DNA from: Kordiimonas marina
Lineage (GTDB): Bacteria > Pseudomonadota > Alphaproteobacteria > Sphingomonadales > Kordiimonadaceae
Length of the DNA: 64,000 nucleotides
Assembly: GCF_023006325.1 (NCBI RefSeq)
Contig: NZ_JAINDF010000003.1
Location: forward strand, 310,001 to 374,000
Direction of reading: 5' to 3'
Below are positions 1 through 8,961 of the stretch, in pieces. The stretch's first letter is position 1, and every line of letters starts with the position of its first letter. A program made the position numbers and the translations under genes. The notes beneath the pieces are model-generated. The model saw only the letters and a program-made list of their open reading frames with translations, was not told the DNA's origin and did no database searches.

Positions 1-186
1 AGCCTGCTTAAGGATGCCGGTGTTCCGGCGGTGGACCTGATGCAGGATGGTACCCGCTATTTCGACCTGCACCACACGGCTGACGACACGCTCGACAAGG
101 TGGACCCCGCCCAGCTTCAGCAGAACCTGGCCTGCTGGGTCGTTTTCACCTACCTGTCGGCTGAATGGGGCGGCAGCTTCCGGTAA
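1..186 (+). CDS. M28 family metallopeptidase, C-terminal end (partial)
   Basis: Frame 1 is open from the window edge to a TAA at 184-186 and gives 61 residues. The segment YFDLHHTADDTLDKVDP matches the C-terminal part of M28 aminopeptidase-type zinc enzymes, where the His of the HHTADDT block is a metal ligand. These enzymes are usually exported exopeptidases; the start, signal peptide and remaining zinc ligands lie outside the window. It ends just before a strong hairpin terminator, so it is probably the last gene of its unit. An intact upstream gene is likely but cannot be seen. Confidence 0.75.
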   Translation, partial: SLLKDAGVPAVDLMQDGTRYFDLHHTADDTLDKVDPAQLQQNLACWVVFTYLSAEWGGSFR

Positions 187-210
187 GCACCGCACCGCAG
201 CAGAAAAACA

Positions 211-240
211 AAGAGCGCCCAAAACCGGGCGCTCTTTTTG
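211..240 (+). terminator. Rho-independent terminator after the M28 peptidase
   Basis: A 10-bp perfect stem (AAGAGCGCCC at 211-220 with GGGCGCTCTT at 227-236, loop AAAACC) runs into a T-rich tail. It lies between two convergent genes. The left arm is preceded by an A-rich stretch, so it may also stop transcripts from the minus-strand TPR gene. Confidence 0.85.
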
Positions 241-266
241 TTTAAGGCAAGATCAGAAGGGAAAGC

Positions 267-770
267 TTAACGGCCTTCCTTCTTGGCCACCTTATGGGCG
301 GGGGCATCGGCTTCCGCCTTTTGGGCATGGTAAGCGGAAAGCGCGCTATCCACATCCGCAAGCGGCTTGCAACCGTCCGCGCACAGGCGGGCAAGCTTGT
401 CCCGGTTGTCGGTGGCCCGGGAAACCAGGTCCCGCTTCAGGAACGCCAGGGCCTGGGCTTCAAGCGCAGCCTTGTCGTTGGGCTCCAACTCCAGCGCCTG
501 ACGGTAGTTGCGCAGGCCGTGGCCAACCAGCCCCATGGCTTCATGGGTTTTACCAAGGCCCACGAGCGCATTCACATTGGCGGGGTCCGCCACCAGCGCG
601 CGTTCATAAAGCTCCTTGGCTTTCTTGGTCTGCTTGGCGCTGAGTGCCGCCTGGCCCTCGCTCACCAATTCACGGGAAAGCGCCTGATATTTGCTGGCTG
701 TTTGGGCCGCCGCTGGCAGGGTAAAGACCACCGCCGCAACGCAAAGAGCCGTCAGTTTCCGCATTGCCAT
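267..770 (-). CDS. Exported TPR-repeat protein
   Basis: A small protein of 167 residues with an N-terminal signal peptide (KLTALCVAAVVFTLPAAAQ) that suggests export to the periplasm. The mature part contains two or three tetratricopeptide units; clear TPR spacing is seen around AKELYERALVADPANVNALV and the next unit RNYRQALELEPNDKAALEAQ. Such proteins act as protein-protein scaffolds; no specific partner can be named. GTG, ATG and two further ATG codons occur at the start. I chose the ATG at 770 because GAGGA lies about six bases before it; starts at 785 or 782 would lengthen the n-region by a few residues. It is convergent with the M28 peptidase and lies about 65 bp downstream of the rRNA methyltransferase gene. 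Confidence 0.75.
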   Translation of the reverse strand: MAMRKLTALCVAAVVFTLPAAAQTASKYQALSRELVSEGQAALSAKQTKKAKELYERALVADPANVNALVGLGKTHEAMGLVGHGLRNYRQALELEPNDKAALEAQALAFLKRDLVSRATDNRDKLARLCADGCKPLADVDSALSAYHAQKAEADAPAHKVAKKEGR

Positions 771-834
771 GCCATTCCTCATCACGTTCTTTGTTGCCTC
801 ATGCTACCCGGTTTTTGGCTGCTTGCCATGGTTT

Positions 835-2166
835 TTAGGTAGAACGCCCCAAAATCGCGACAAAAAAGCCGTCCGTTTCATGGGGCACCGGTGCCAGTTG
901 CAGCATTTCCGGCATCAAGGCCAAACTCTCCGGGGGCGGGCTTTCCATCACATTGGACCATATGGCCCGATAGTCCAGCACCTGCCAGCCTTGCCCTTCC
1001 GGGCTTTCCAGAAAATGGCGGATCACGTCCTCATTTTCCTCAGGCAGCACCGAACAGGTCATATAAACAAGCCGGCCGCCGGGGCCCACCAGTCCCGCCC
1101 CTTCATGGAGCAGGCTTTCCTGAGTGTGCCTGAGCGCGGTTAAGGAATCCTTGTCAAAGCGCCAGCGTTGATCCGGGCTCCGCCGCCAGGTACCACTGCC
1201 GGTGCAGGGAACATCGAGAACAACCCGGTCCGCCTTGCCCTGAAGCGGGGCCAGCGCCTGTGTGCGCGCTTCGCCTTCAAGCGGCAGTTTGAGCGGCTGG
1301 ATATTATGGGCGGCGGCGCGCTTCGCACGGGTTTTCAGTTCAGAAAGCCGTTTGCCGGATATATCGCAGGCATGGACCTGGCCCTTGCCTTTCATCGTCG
1401 CGGCGATCAGCAGGCTTTTGCCGCCCGCGCCTGCGCACAGGTCCACCACCTGCTGCCCGGGGCCGGCTTCAACCAGCAAGCTGGCCACCTGTGCTGCTTC
1501 ATCCTGGACCTCGACAAGACCGTCCCGATAGGCCGGGCTGCCGCCAAGGTTCACATGTTTTTCGGCACGATATCCAATTGGTGAAAGTTTTGTTTTTTCA
1601 AAACCTTCCAGAGCAGACTTAATTTTATCCTGAAACTTTTGATTGCCTGCCTTAAGCGGATTGAGGCGGATATCCAGCGGCGCGTGGCCACATAGTGCGG
1701 CAGCTATTTCCTGCCAGGCTCCGCCAAAGCGGCGCTCAAACCCGGGCTGCGCCCATGCGGGCACATTCGCGTTTGCCGCCGCCGGGGCTGTCGACCAATC
1801 CAGCGCCTTCAGCTTGGCGACCTGCGCTTCCTCATCCGCGCTTATGGCGGCAGGCGCAAAGCGGGCATCCGTTCCGAACAGCGTCAGCGCCTCGGAATCC
1901 GTATGAGCAAGATAGGCGATCAGGAGGGCGCGGGCATCTATGGTACCCTGCCCGGCACTCTCAAGCGCCCACATATAGAGGCCGCGGCCGCGCAGGATTG
2001 TGTAAACCATGTCCGATATGGCGCGCCGATCTTTCGATCCGGCATAGCGGCGGGCACGGAAATAGTTGGAGGTCAGGACATCAGCCGGCAGCGCCCGCGC
2101 GCTCATGGCCGTCTCAATAGCTTCCAGAAGCTCAAGGGCGGCGGCAAGGCGCGCGGCGGGCTGCAT
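835..2166 (-). CDS. RsmB/NOP2-family RNA (cytosine-5-)-methyltransferase
   Basis: A 443-residue protein of the RsmB/NOP2/Sun family, which transfers a methyl group from SAM to C5 of cytosine in RNA, 16S rRNA in the best-known members. The N-terminal roughly 130 residues resemble the NusB-like helical domain. The C-terminal half is the methyltransferase: SAM motif VVDLCAGAGGKS, motif IV DVPCTGSGTWRR with its conserved Cys, and motif VI TCSVLPEEN with the catalytic Cys. It starts 12 bases after the guaB stop with GGAGG before the ATG, so the two are probably co-transcribed. This pairing is recurrent in Alphaproteobacteria. Whether the target is C967 (RsmB proper) or another site cannot be told here. 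Confidence 0.9.
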   Translation of the reverse strand: MQPAARLAAALELLEAIETAMSARALPADVLTSNYFRARRYAGSKDRRAISDMVYTILRGRGLYMWALESAGQGTIDARALLIAYLAHTDSEALTLFGTDARFAPAAISADEEAQVAKLKALDWSTAPAAANANVPAWAQPGFERRFGGAWQEIAAALCGHAPLDIRLNPLKAGNQKFQDKIKSALEGFEKTKLSPIGYRAEKHVNLGGSPAYRDGLVEVQDEAAQVASLLVEAGPGQQVVDLCAGAGGKSLLIAATMKGKGQVHACDISGKRLSELKTRAKRAAAHNIQPLKLPLEGEARTQALAPLQGKADRVVLDVPCTGSGTWRRSPDQRWRFDKDSLTALRHTQESLLHEGAGLVGPGGRLVYMTCSVLPEENEDVIRHFLESPEGQGWQVLDYRAIWSNVMESPPPESLALMPEMLQLAPVPHETDGFFVAILGRST

Positions 2167-2178
2167 CGTCCTCCGCCG

Positions 2179-3660
<1,482 letters not shown>

Positions 3661-3836
3661 CTAATGGGGCGCTCTTTGGGCGCAGGGCATCTCGCCTGGT
3701 TGCGCACGAGCTGCCGGATCAGGGTTCATTTGATATTCGCCGTTCAATACCGCGAAGGCGGACCCAAATGCAATGCGAATCTTTCAAAAGTTTCACACAG
3801 CAGGTCCGTCCGCCAGAAGCCTTATATTTCAGACGC

Positions 3837-4583
3837 TTACTTGGAAGGCGTGTCGTCACCACCCTCATGCGCACCCACGGCGGCCTTTTTAGCGTGGCGG
3901 AAGCCCTGGGCGACCACGAACCATTCCTTGCTGTCCTGGCGGCTTGAAGGCGGCTTCAGATGCTTGACGCTGGAGAAGTGAGTCCGCATCCGGCGCATGA
4001 GGTCATTGTCGGCCCCACCCTGCAGGACCTTGGCGACAAAGGTGCCGCCTTCCGCCAAAACCTTGATCGCGAAATCGAGCGCGGCATCACAAAGCGCCAT
4101 GGTACGCATCTGGTCCGTCGCCCGGTGGCCGGTGGCCGAGTTGGCCATATCGGACAGCACCACATCGACCGGGCCATCCAGCTCGGCCATCAGTTCCTCT
4201 TCCGCGCCTTCGTCCAGGAAATCCATCACCCACATCTTGGCACCGGGGATCGGCTCCACTTCCTGAAGGTCGATCCCGATGATCTGGGTTGTCTCCGGCA
4301 GGCGTTCGGTCAGTATCTGGGTCCAGCCGCCCGGCGCGCAGCCAAGGTCGACCACCCGCTTCGCGCCCTTGAGGATATTATAGCGGTCATCGATCTCCCC
4401 GAGCTTGAAAGCCGCACGGGACCGGTAGCCCAGGCGCTGCGCCTCAGCCACATAAGGATCGTTCAGCTGACGCTGCAGCCAGCGCGTCGAGGACGGCTTA
4501 CGCCCGCGCGCGGTTTTCACCCGTACCTTGGCGCCGCGCGCCCGGCTTCGGGTTGTCGATTGGTTGTTCCAGCCTTTTGCCAT
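3837..4583 (-). CDS. rlmE: 23S rRNA 2'-O-ribose U2552 methyltransferase RlmE (FtsJ/RrmJ)
   Basis: RlmE methylates the 2'-hydroxyl of U2552 in 23S rRNA on the large subunit, using SAM. The 248-residue protein shows the SAM motif VVDLGCAPGGWTQ at about 78-89 and the K-D-K-E tetrad: Lys60 in RAAFKL, Asp in VVLSDMA, Lys in FVAKVLQ, and Glu in SKEWFV. The first roughly 35 residues are basic and probably bind RNA. It begins two bases after the stop of the Ppx/GppA gene, so translation is likely coupled. The Ppx/GppA-RlmE pair is a recurrent alphaproteobacterial arrangement. Confidence 0.95.
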   Translation of the reverse strand: MAKGWNNQSTTRSRARGAKVRVKTARGRKPSSTRWLQRQLNDPYVAEAQRLGYRSRAAFKLGEIDDRYNILKGAKRVVDLGCAPGGWTQILTERLPETTQIIGIDLQEVEPIPGAKMWVMDFLDEGAEEELMAELDGPVDVVLSDMANSATGHRATDQMRTMALCDAALDFAIKVLAEGGTFVAKVLQGGADNDLMRRMRTHFSSVKHLKPPSSRQDSKEWFVVAQGFRHAKKAAVGAHEGGDDTPSK

Positions 4584-4585
4584 GA

Positions 4586-5752
4586 TCAGCCTGCCCTTTG
4601 TCGATTGCGACCATCACCGGTGCGGGGTTCATGTTCTGTTTGCATCAGCCCGCGCAGGATGCCCTCGCGGATGCCACGATCAGCGACCCTGAGGCTCGGC
4701 ACGTTCCACATGCCGAGGATCGCTTCGAGAATAGCACAGCCTACGACCACAAGGTCGGCCCTTTCTTCCCCGATACAGGGCTGGGCCGCACGTTCGGCGT
4801 GGGTCATCTGTGCCACACGCTGCGACAGGCTGTAGATATCGCGGGATTTCATCCAGGCGCCATCGACCTTGTCACGCTGGTAGCGTGGCAGGTTGAGGTG
4901 CAGGCTCGCCAGCGTCGTGACCGTGCCGGACGTGCCGAGAAACTGGGTATGGCGCTTCTTGATCACCGAACCGACCTGATGCGCATCTTCAAACGCGCGC
5001 AGATGGGACGCGACCTCCTCGACCATGGACGTATATTGTTCAGGCGGCGGGGTAATCCCGGGCACCGCGAACCGTTCAGACAGGTTGACCACGCCCCAGG
5101 GGATCGACATCCAGCCGCTGATTTCAGTGCGGCGGCCCGATAGCACCCGCACCCAGATCAGTTCGGTACTGCCGCCGCCGATGTCGAACACCAGCGCGTG
5201 CTTGTTGCCCGGCGCGATCAGCGACTGGCAGCCCATGACAGCAAGCCGCGCTTCTTCCCGTGCGGAAATAATATCGAGGTTGAGCCCGGTTTCTTCCTTC
5301 ACCCGGGTGAGGAATTCAGGCGCGTTATCGGCCACGCGGCAGGCCTCGGTCGCCACATGGCGCATACAGGTCACACCGCGGCGCTGGATCTTCTCGGCAC
5401 AGACCTTCAGGGCCTCAACGGCCCGGTCCATCGCCTCATCAGACAGGCGGTTGTTGGCGGAAACCCCCTCGCCCAGACGGACGATGCGGGAAAAGGCGTC
5501 AATAACACGGAAACCCTGCCGGGTCGGGCGGGCAATCAGAAGCCTGCAATTGTTGGTGCCGAGGTCGATCGCGCTATAGACACCGCGGGAAAAAGCCCTG
5601 CTTTCGCGGTATGGCCTACGCTGGCGCGGGCCCTCATGGGCCTCTGTCGCTGCCTCTTTTTGCCGGTCGCGCCCACCACCTTGTCCGGTGGGACGATCGG
5701 AGCGGCTGCCGGGCTTCTTGCCCTGGCGCGCGCGCCCTTCTTCCAATGACAT
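4586..5752 (-). CDS. Ppx/GppA family phosphatase
   Basis: A 388-residue member of the exopolyphosphatase/pppGpp phosphatase family (ASKHA fold), which cleaves polyphosphate or the 5'-phosphate of pppGpp. Two nucleotide-binding motifs are visible: SAIDLGTNNCRLLI near residue 60 and DIGGGSTELIW near 170. The protein is short, lacking the long C-terminal HD-like extension of E. coli Ppx, as is usual in Alphaproteobacteria. The first roughly 55 residues are a basic low-complexity extension (RARQGKKPGSRSDRPTGQGG) of unknown role, so the true start may lie further in, near YSAIDLG. It heads the unit with rlmE. Substrate preference between polyphosphate and pppGpp is not predictable from sequence. 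Confidence 0.88.
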   Translation of the reverse strand: MSLEEGRARQGKKPGSRSDRPTGQGGGRDRQKEAATEAHEGPRQRRPYRESRAFSRGVYSAIDLGTNNCRLLIARPTRQGFRVIDAFSRIVRLGEGVSANNRLSDEAMDRAVEALKVCAEKIQRRGVTCMRHVATEACRVADNAPEFLTRVKEETGLNLDIISAREEARLAVMGCQSLIAPGNKHALVFDIGGGSTELIWVRVLSGRRTEISGWMSIPWGVVNLSERFAVPGITPPPEQYTSMVEEVASHLRAFEDAHQVGSVIKKRHTQFLGTSGTVTTLASLHLNLPRYQRDKVDGAWMKSRDIYSLSQRVAQMTHAERAAQPCIGEERADLVVVGCAILEAILGMWNVPSLRVADRGIREGILRGLMQTEHEPRTGDGRNRQRAG

Positions 5753-5875
5753 ATTTTTTCTCGTTTTCTATTTTTTTCACCGCTCATCTCAGGAGCGGCT
5801 CACTTGCCTTCTACATATCATCCAGGCGCCAAATTGTGCAAAGCAAATGCGTGGACTTTGAGACAAAATAAGAAT

Positions 5876-5919
5876 GTTCTCTTTTTGTTCTTGACGGGAG
5901 GCCGCAGGCAGCGTAGAAG
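5876..5919 (+). promoter_or_regulatory. LexA (SOS) box and sigma-70 promoter of the small ORF
   Basis: GTTC at 5876-5879 and GTTC at 5887-5890 are exactly seven bases apart, a perfect match to the alphaproteobacterial LexA operator GTTC-N7-GTTC. Immediately downstream TTGACG (5891-5896), a 17-bp spacer and TAGAAG (5914-5919) form a good -35/-10 pair. A repressor on the box would abut the -35. The placement predicts a DNA-damage-inducible transcript starting near 5926. Confidence 0.7.
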
Positions 5920-5943
5920 AACAAAAAAGGAACGGAGGCTAAG

Positions 5944-6123
5944 ATGCTAAGTTTTGCTCACATGGGAATCATCATCGGTTTTATCGTCATGGGTGCCCTG
6001 GGTATGGCCGCGCTTCAGGATGGGCTCAGCATCGTTTGGCGGAACCTGCCCTTCCGCCCCAGCCTGCGGCGCACGCCGCTACGCGGCGCAAAGCCGGCTG
6101 CCGTTCGCCCTCAGCGGGCTTGA
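5944..6123 (+). CDS. Small single-pass membrane protein under an SOS box
   Basis: A 59-codon ORF with an excellent ribosome site (GGAGG at 5934-5938, five bases before ATG). The product has one hydrophobic segment, about residues 4-24 (FAHMGIIIGFIVMGALGMAA), followed by a basic Arg/Pro-rich tail (about ten Arg/Lys in the last 27 residues) that would stay in the cytoplasm. Promoter, LexA box, Shine-Dalgarno, ORF and terminator are all present within 300 bp, which argues for a real gene despite its size. Caulobacter SidA and DidA are small membrane proteins that stop division during DNA damage; a similar role here is inference from layout and size only, as I see no sequence match to them. Confidence 0.6.
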   Translation: MLSFAHMGIIIGFIVMGALGMAALQDGLSIVWRNLPFRPSLRRTPLRGAKPAAVRPQRA

Positions 6124-6579
6124 GCCCTCTCCCACACACAAACCCAGACTGACCAAAGCGCCGTTCCTGCGGCGCTTTGCCCTATTTCGGTCTTTTTATA
6201 TCTGGATTATCATCAGCGTCAGGCACACAAATGGCGCCGCCTTCTGGTCAAGGCAGCGTCAGAATGATGGCGATGTCTGTAGAAAATAAGAGGCGCGGCG
6301 AACAGATCCTCAGGACTGATACACCGCGCCTAATCCGAGCGAAACCCCCAGGTATGCCCGGCCCTTGTACGTGGCGGCTGCCGCATTGGCGCCCAGTCTG
6401 ATCTCACCTCCCCAAGTTGATCAGAACATCCACTAAACCAAGGGTGAACAGCATCCGACAGGATTCACGCGCTTCTGTCAAGGGGGCTTTGGGAAATAAA
6501 AGCGCTTAACCCCACTCCATGATAGTGCAACCGGTTGTTTAAAATGCAAATGAAACGGGGCCAGAAGGCCCCGCACTCT
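6124..6579. other. Intergenic region without a convincing gene
   Basis: Apart from the terminator at 6155-6178 nothing with coding character and a ribosome site is seen. On the minus strand, roughly 6420 to 6310, a short reading ends in TYKGRAYLGVSLGLGAVYQS and a TGA; it looks like the last strands of an outer-membrane beta barrel but is preceded by an in-frame stop, so it could be a gene remnant. Confidence 0.5.
6155..6195 (+). terminator. Hairpin terminator after the small SOS ORF
   Basis: A 9-bp perfect stem AAAGCGCCG (6155-6163) / CGGCGCTTT (6170-6178) with loop TTCCTG lies 31 bases past the stop. The T-run is delayed (TTTTTATA begins near 6192), so termination may be less than complete. 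Confidence 0.6.
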
Positions 6580-7425
6580 TTATTCTACCGGTTCGCCCTG
6601 ATATTCGGACACGCGGCAATATTGTTCGCTGGCATTTTTGCGAATCCGGTCGCACAGGGACTGCGCTTCCTGTTCGCTCATCAGCGGCCCCGCGATCAGG
6701 CGCAGGAACGTCCCGATACCGTCCTGGCTTTGCACATAGACGAGCGGGGTCAGACCATTGAGGTCGGCGCCGAACGCCCGCACCAGCGATTTCCAACCGG
6801 AAGCCACCTGGTCTTTGCTGCGGTAGGACGCCAGATGCACCCCGTAGAAGGTCTTCTCTGCGGTTGCCTTCTGCGCCACCGGGGTAGAGCCCGTACCGCC
6901 AGCAGCTTCGTTTGACGGCGCTGCCGTCTTGTCATCCTTTACATCCGCGCCCGACTGAACGGTCGAAGACTTGGCAGCCGGTGTCGGCATATTGACCTGA
7001 CGCGCGGTCCTGTCCGCCATTTCAACCGAGAAGACACGGTCTTCCAGCTTCTTCATCTGACCATGGACCTTGGAGACATCTTTCTGAAGATGGCTCAATT
7101 CCAGGGCTGTTTTCGGGTCTTTCTTGAAGTTGGCAAGCTTGGTCTGCAGGGTATTGATCTCAGCATCCTGCGCCCGCACCTGCCTGACCAGGTCCACATA
7201 CAGCCGTTCCAGCGAATTGAAACGGTCGAGAAGGTCCCGATGATTTTCATCCACCCGGGTTACCGTATGTTCCAGATTGGTCTGGCGCGCTTCCACCTTC
7301 ACATCATCACCCTGCCACAGATTATCTGACTGGCAGGCCGAGACCATAAGCGCAAGACCGGCAACTATTACCCGCGTCAGCGGTGAGCCGAACCGTGCCC
7401 GGTGGGTTAATTTTGCAGCCAACAT
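6580..7425 (-). CDS. SPOR-domain lipoprotein with coiled coil
   Basis: A 281-residue predicted lipoprotein. The N-terminus is a basic stretch, a hydrophobic segment and a lipobox (LMVSAC, Cys near residue 31). Residues about 45-135 are predicted to form a long coiled coil (VEARQTNLEHTVTRVDENHR, then LQTKLANFKK). A Pro/Ala/Ser linker follows, and a C-terminal SPOR domain covers about 195-275 (FYGVHLASYRSKDQVASGW and the Cys-containing last strand). SPOR domains bind denuded peptidoglycan glycans, often at the septum. A role in envelope or division processes is therefore likely, but no specific pathway can be named. It is a single gene, divergent from padR. A short hairpin with GGGGCC arms lies just after its stop (about 6557-6573). 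Confidence 0.8.
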   Translation of the reverse strand: MLAAKLTHRARFGSPLTRVIVAGLALMVSACQSDNLWQGDDVKVEARQTNLEHTVTRVDENHRDLLDRFNSLERLYVDLVRQVRAQDAEINTLQTKLANFKKDPKTALELSHLQKDVSKVHGQMKKLEDRVFSVEMADRTARQVNMPTPAAKSSTVQSGADVKDDKTAAPSNEAAGGTGSTPVAQKATAEKTFYGVHLASYRSKDQVASGWKSLVRAFGADLNGLTPLVYVQSQDGIGTFLRLIAGPLMSEQEAQSLCDRIRKNASEQYCRVSEYQGEPVE

Positions 7426-7594
7426 GAGCTTACCCTTCCTAATTCAGCGCCGAATTTCGGCGTTTTGCACCCTATGGCGTCTCTCCGCGCCGGAATGCCT
7501 ATTCACTCGCAAGAATTAATGCAAATGCGATGCCAGCTGCGCGGCTCACCTTGTTCTTTCCCAATATCCCGCTGCCCTCTTTAAATTCCAGGAG

Positions 7595-7615
7595 GTCTCC
7601 CCATTTAAAGGAGAC
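7595..7615. promoter_or_regulatory. Inverted repeat upstream of padR
   Basis: GTCTCC (7595-7600) and GGAGAC (7610-7615) form perfect 6-bp arms around a 9-bp AT-rich centre, 26 bp before the PadR start. PadR proteins usually repress their own promoter through a dyad in this position. It is not the classical ATGT-N8-ACAT form, so this is a weak prediction. The right arm also contains AAAGGAGA, which is too far from the ATG to be a normal ribosome site. Confidence 0.3.
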
Positions 7616-7640
7616 ATAATAATATTGTTTGAGACAGCGC

Positions 7641-8171
7641 ATGGATATCCGCACCCTTTGCCTCGGCATCCTCAGCCTTGGGGAAGCCACAGGGTATGAA
7701 ATCAGGAAAATGGTCACCGATGGCAGCTTCAGCTTTTTCAGCGAGGCAAGCTACGGTTCTATTTATCCTGCGCTAACACAAATGACAGCGGACGGGCTTG
7801 TCGCCTGCCGGGCTGAAAGCCAAACGGGACGGCCCGATAAAAAGGTCTACAGCCTGACGGCGGATGGGCGGAAGGCGCTGGAGCAGTCCCTCACCGCAGC
7901 GCCCGGACCTGACCGCCACCGGTCGGACTTTCTGGCCGCCCTTTTATTCGCAGAAGCCGTCAGCCCAGACAGGATCAACGCCCTTATCCATGACCGCATC
8001 AGCGAACATGATGAGCAAATCGCGCTCCTGAAGGGCCATTTGAAGGACGAACAGGGCACTGTCGCCCGGTTTGTGCTGGAATATGGTTTGGTGATGCAGG
8101 AAGCCGCACGCCGCTTCCTAAAAGAAAACCGGGCCCGCTTGAGCCCGGCTCCTGAAAAACAGACGGGGTAA
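7641..8171 (+). CDS. PadR family transcriptional regulator
   Basis: A 176-residue PadR-type regulator. The N-terminal winged helix spans about residues 1-85: the start DIRTLCLGILSLGEATGYEI, the tyrosine-rich SYGSIYPALTQMTADGLV recognition region and the wing GRPDKKVYSLTADGRKAL. The helical C-terminal dimerisation domain is of the longer (PadR-s2/Vir-like) type. I prefer the ATG at 7641; an upstream in-frame TTG adds four residues. Targets are unknown: it faces the SPOR lipoprotein gene across about 215 bp and is convergent with pssA. PadR proteins often respond to phenolics, drugs or stress. Its 3' end carries the terminator of the opposing pssA unit. Confidence 0.85.
   Translation: MDIRTLCLGILSLGEATGYEIRKMVTDGSFSFFSEASYGSIYPALTQMTADGLVACRAESQTGRPDKKVYSLTADGRKALEQSLTAAPGPDRHRSDFLAALLFAEAVSPDRINALIHDRISEHDEQIALLKGHLKDEQGTVARFVLEYGLVMQEAARRFLKENRARLSPAPEKQTG
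8119..8148 (-). terminator. Terminator of psd-pssA embedded in the padR 3' end
   Basis: On the minus strand CCGGGC and GCCCGG (8148-8143 and 8134-8129) form a GC-rich stem followed by TTTTCTTTT (8128-8120). It lies inside the last 50 bp of the convergent padR coding region, about 35 bp past the pssA stop. Confidence 0.6.
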
Positions 8172-8181
8172 TCCCCTGCCC

Positions 8182-8961
8182 TCAGAGGTTCTTCTTCTGC
8201 TCGCGCCGCTTCTGGTAAGCCAGGTATGTCAGCGGCATCGAAGCGAGATACAGCACCGCGATCCCGATCAGCACCATCCACGTGCGGGCAAACAGCCCCG
8301 CAATGACAACACCGATGATCAGCATAACCGGCACCAGCCATTCCTTCGGCACCCTGAGTGCTTTCAGGGAGATCGTCGGCAGGGTCGACACCATCAAGAT
8401 CGCAATCATCAGGGAATAGACCGCGACGATATATTGATATTGGCGCAGGAATTCGCCTTCGATGATGAAATCCACCATCAGCGGCACGAGAAGGAGCGCG
8501 GCCCCCATTGGTGCCGGTACCCCGGTCAGGAAGCCGAGCCGTTTGCGCGGTTCCTCTTCATCCTCAAGCCGGGCATTGAAGCGGGCAAGCCTCAGTGCCA
8601 TGGCGATGGCATAGACGAGCGAGACAGCCCAGCCGAGCCGGTCGAGCGCCTGAAGCCCCCAGAGATAGAGAATGACCGTCGGCGCCACTCCGAAGGCGAC
8701 GATATCGGACAGAGAATCCAGTTCAGCACCGAACTTGCTGGTGCTTTTGAGAAGACGCGCCACCGTGCCATCGAGCCCGTCAAACACGCCTGCGAGCAAA
8801 ATGGCCGTAACCGCCATTTCCCACCGGCCAGACAGCGCGAAACGAATTGCCGTCAGCCCCGCCATGAACGCCAACAGCGTCACGACATTCGGCAGGATGG
8901 TGCGAATGGAAACGGCTTTGAACAGGAGCGCTTTCTTTTCCCGTGGCATGGCGTCGCCCAT
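8182..8961 (-). CDS. pssA: CDP-diacylglycerol--serine O-phosphatidyltransferase
   Basis: PssA makes phosphatidylserine from CDP-diacylglycerol and serine in the inner membrane, feeding phosphatidylethanolamine synthesis. The 259-residue protein has the CDP-alcohol phosphatidyltransferase signature D64-G65-x2-A68-R69-x8-G78-x3-D82-x3-D86 (starting DGTVAR) and about eight hydrophobic segments, as in the integral-membrane type II enzymes of Alphaproteobacteria and Gram-positives. The start ATG shares its A with the psd stop (GTGATG context); a GTG three bases earlier is also possible. Co-translation with psd is thus near certain, and the two enzymes act consecutively. Confidence 0.93.
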   Translation of the reverse strand: MGDAMPREKKALLFKAVSIRTILPNVVTLLAFMAGLTAIRFALSGRWEMAVTAILLAGVFDGLDGTVARLLKSTSKFGAELDSLSDIVAFGVAPTVILYLWGLQALDRLGWAVSLVYAIAMALRLARFNARLEDEEEPRKRLGFLTGVPAPMGAALLLVPLMVDFIIEGEFLRQYQYIVAVYSLMIAILMVSTLPTISLKALRVPKEWLVPVMLIIGVVIAGLFARTWMVLIGIAVLYLASMPLTYLAYQKRREQKKNL

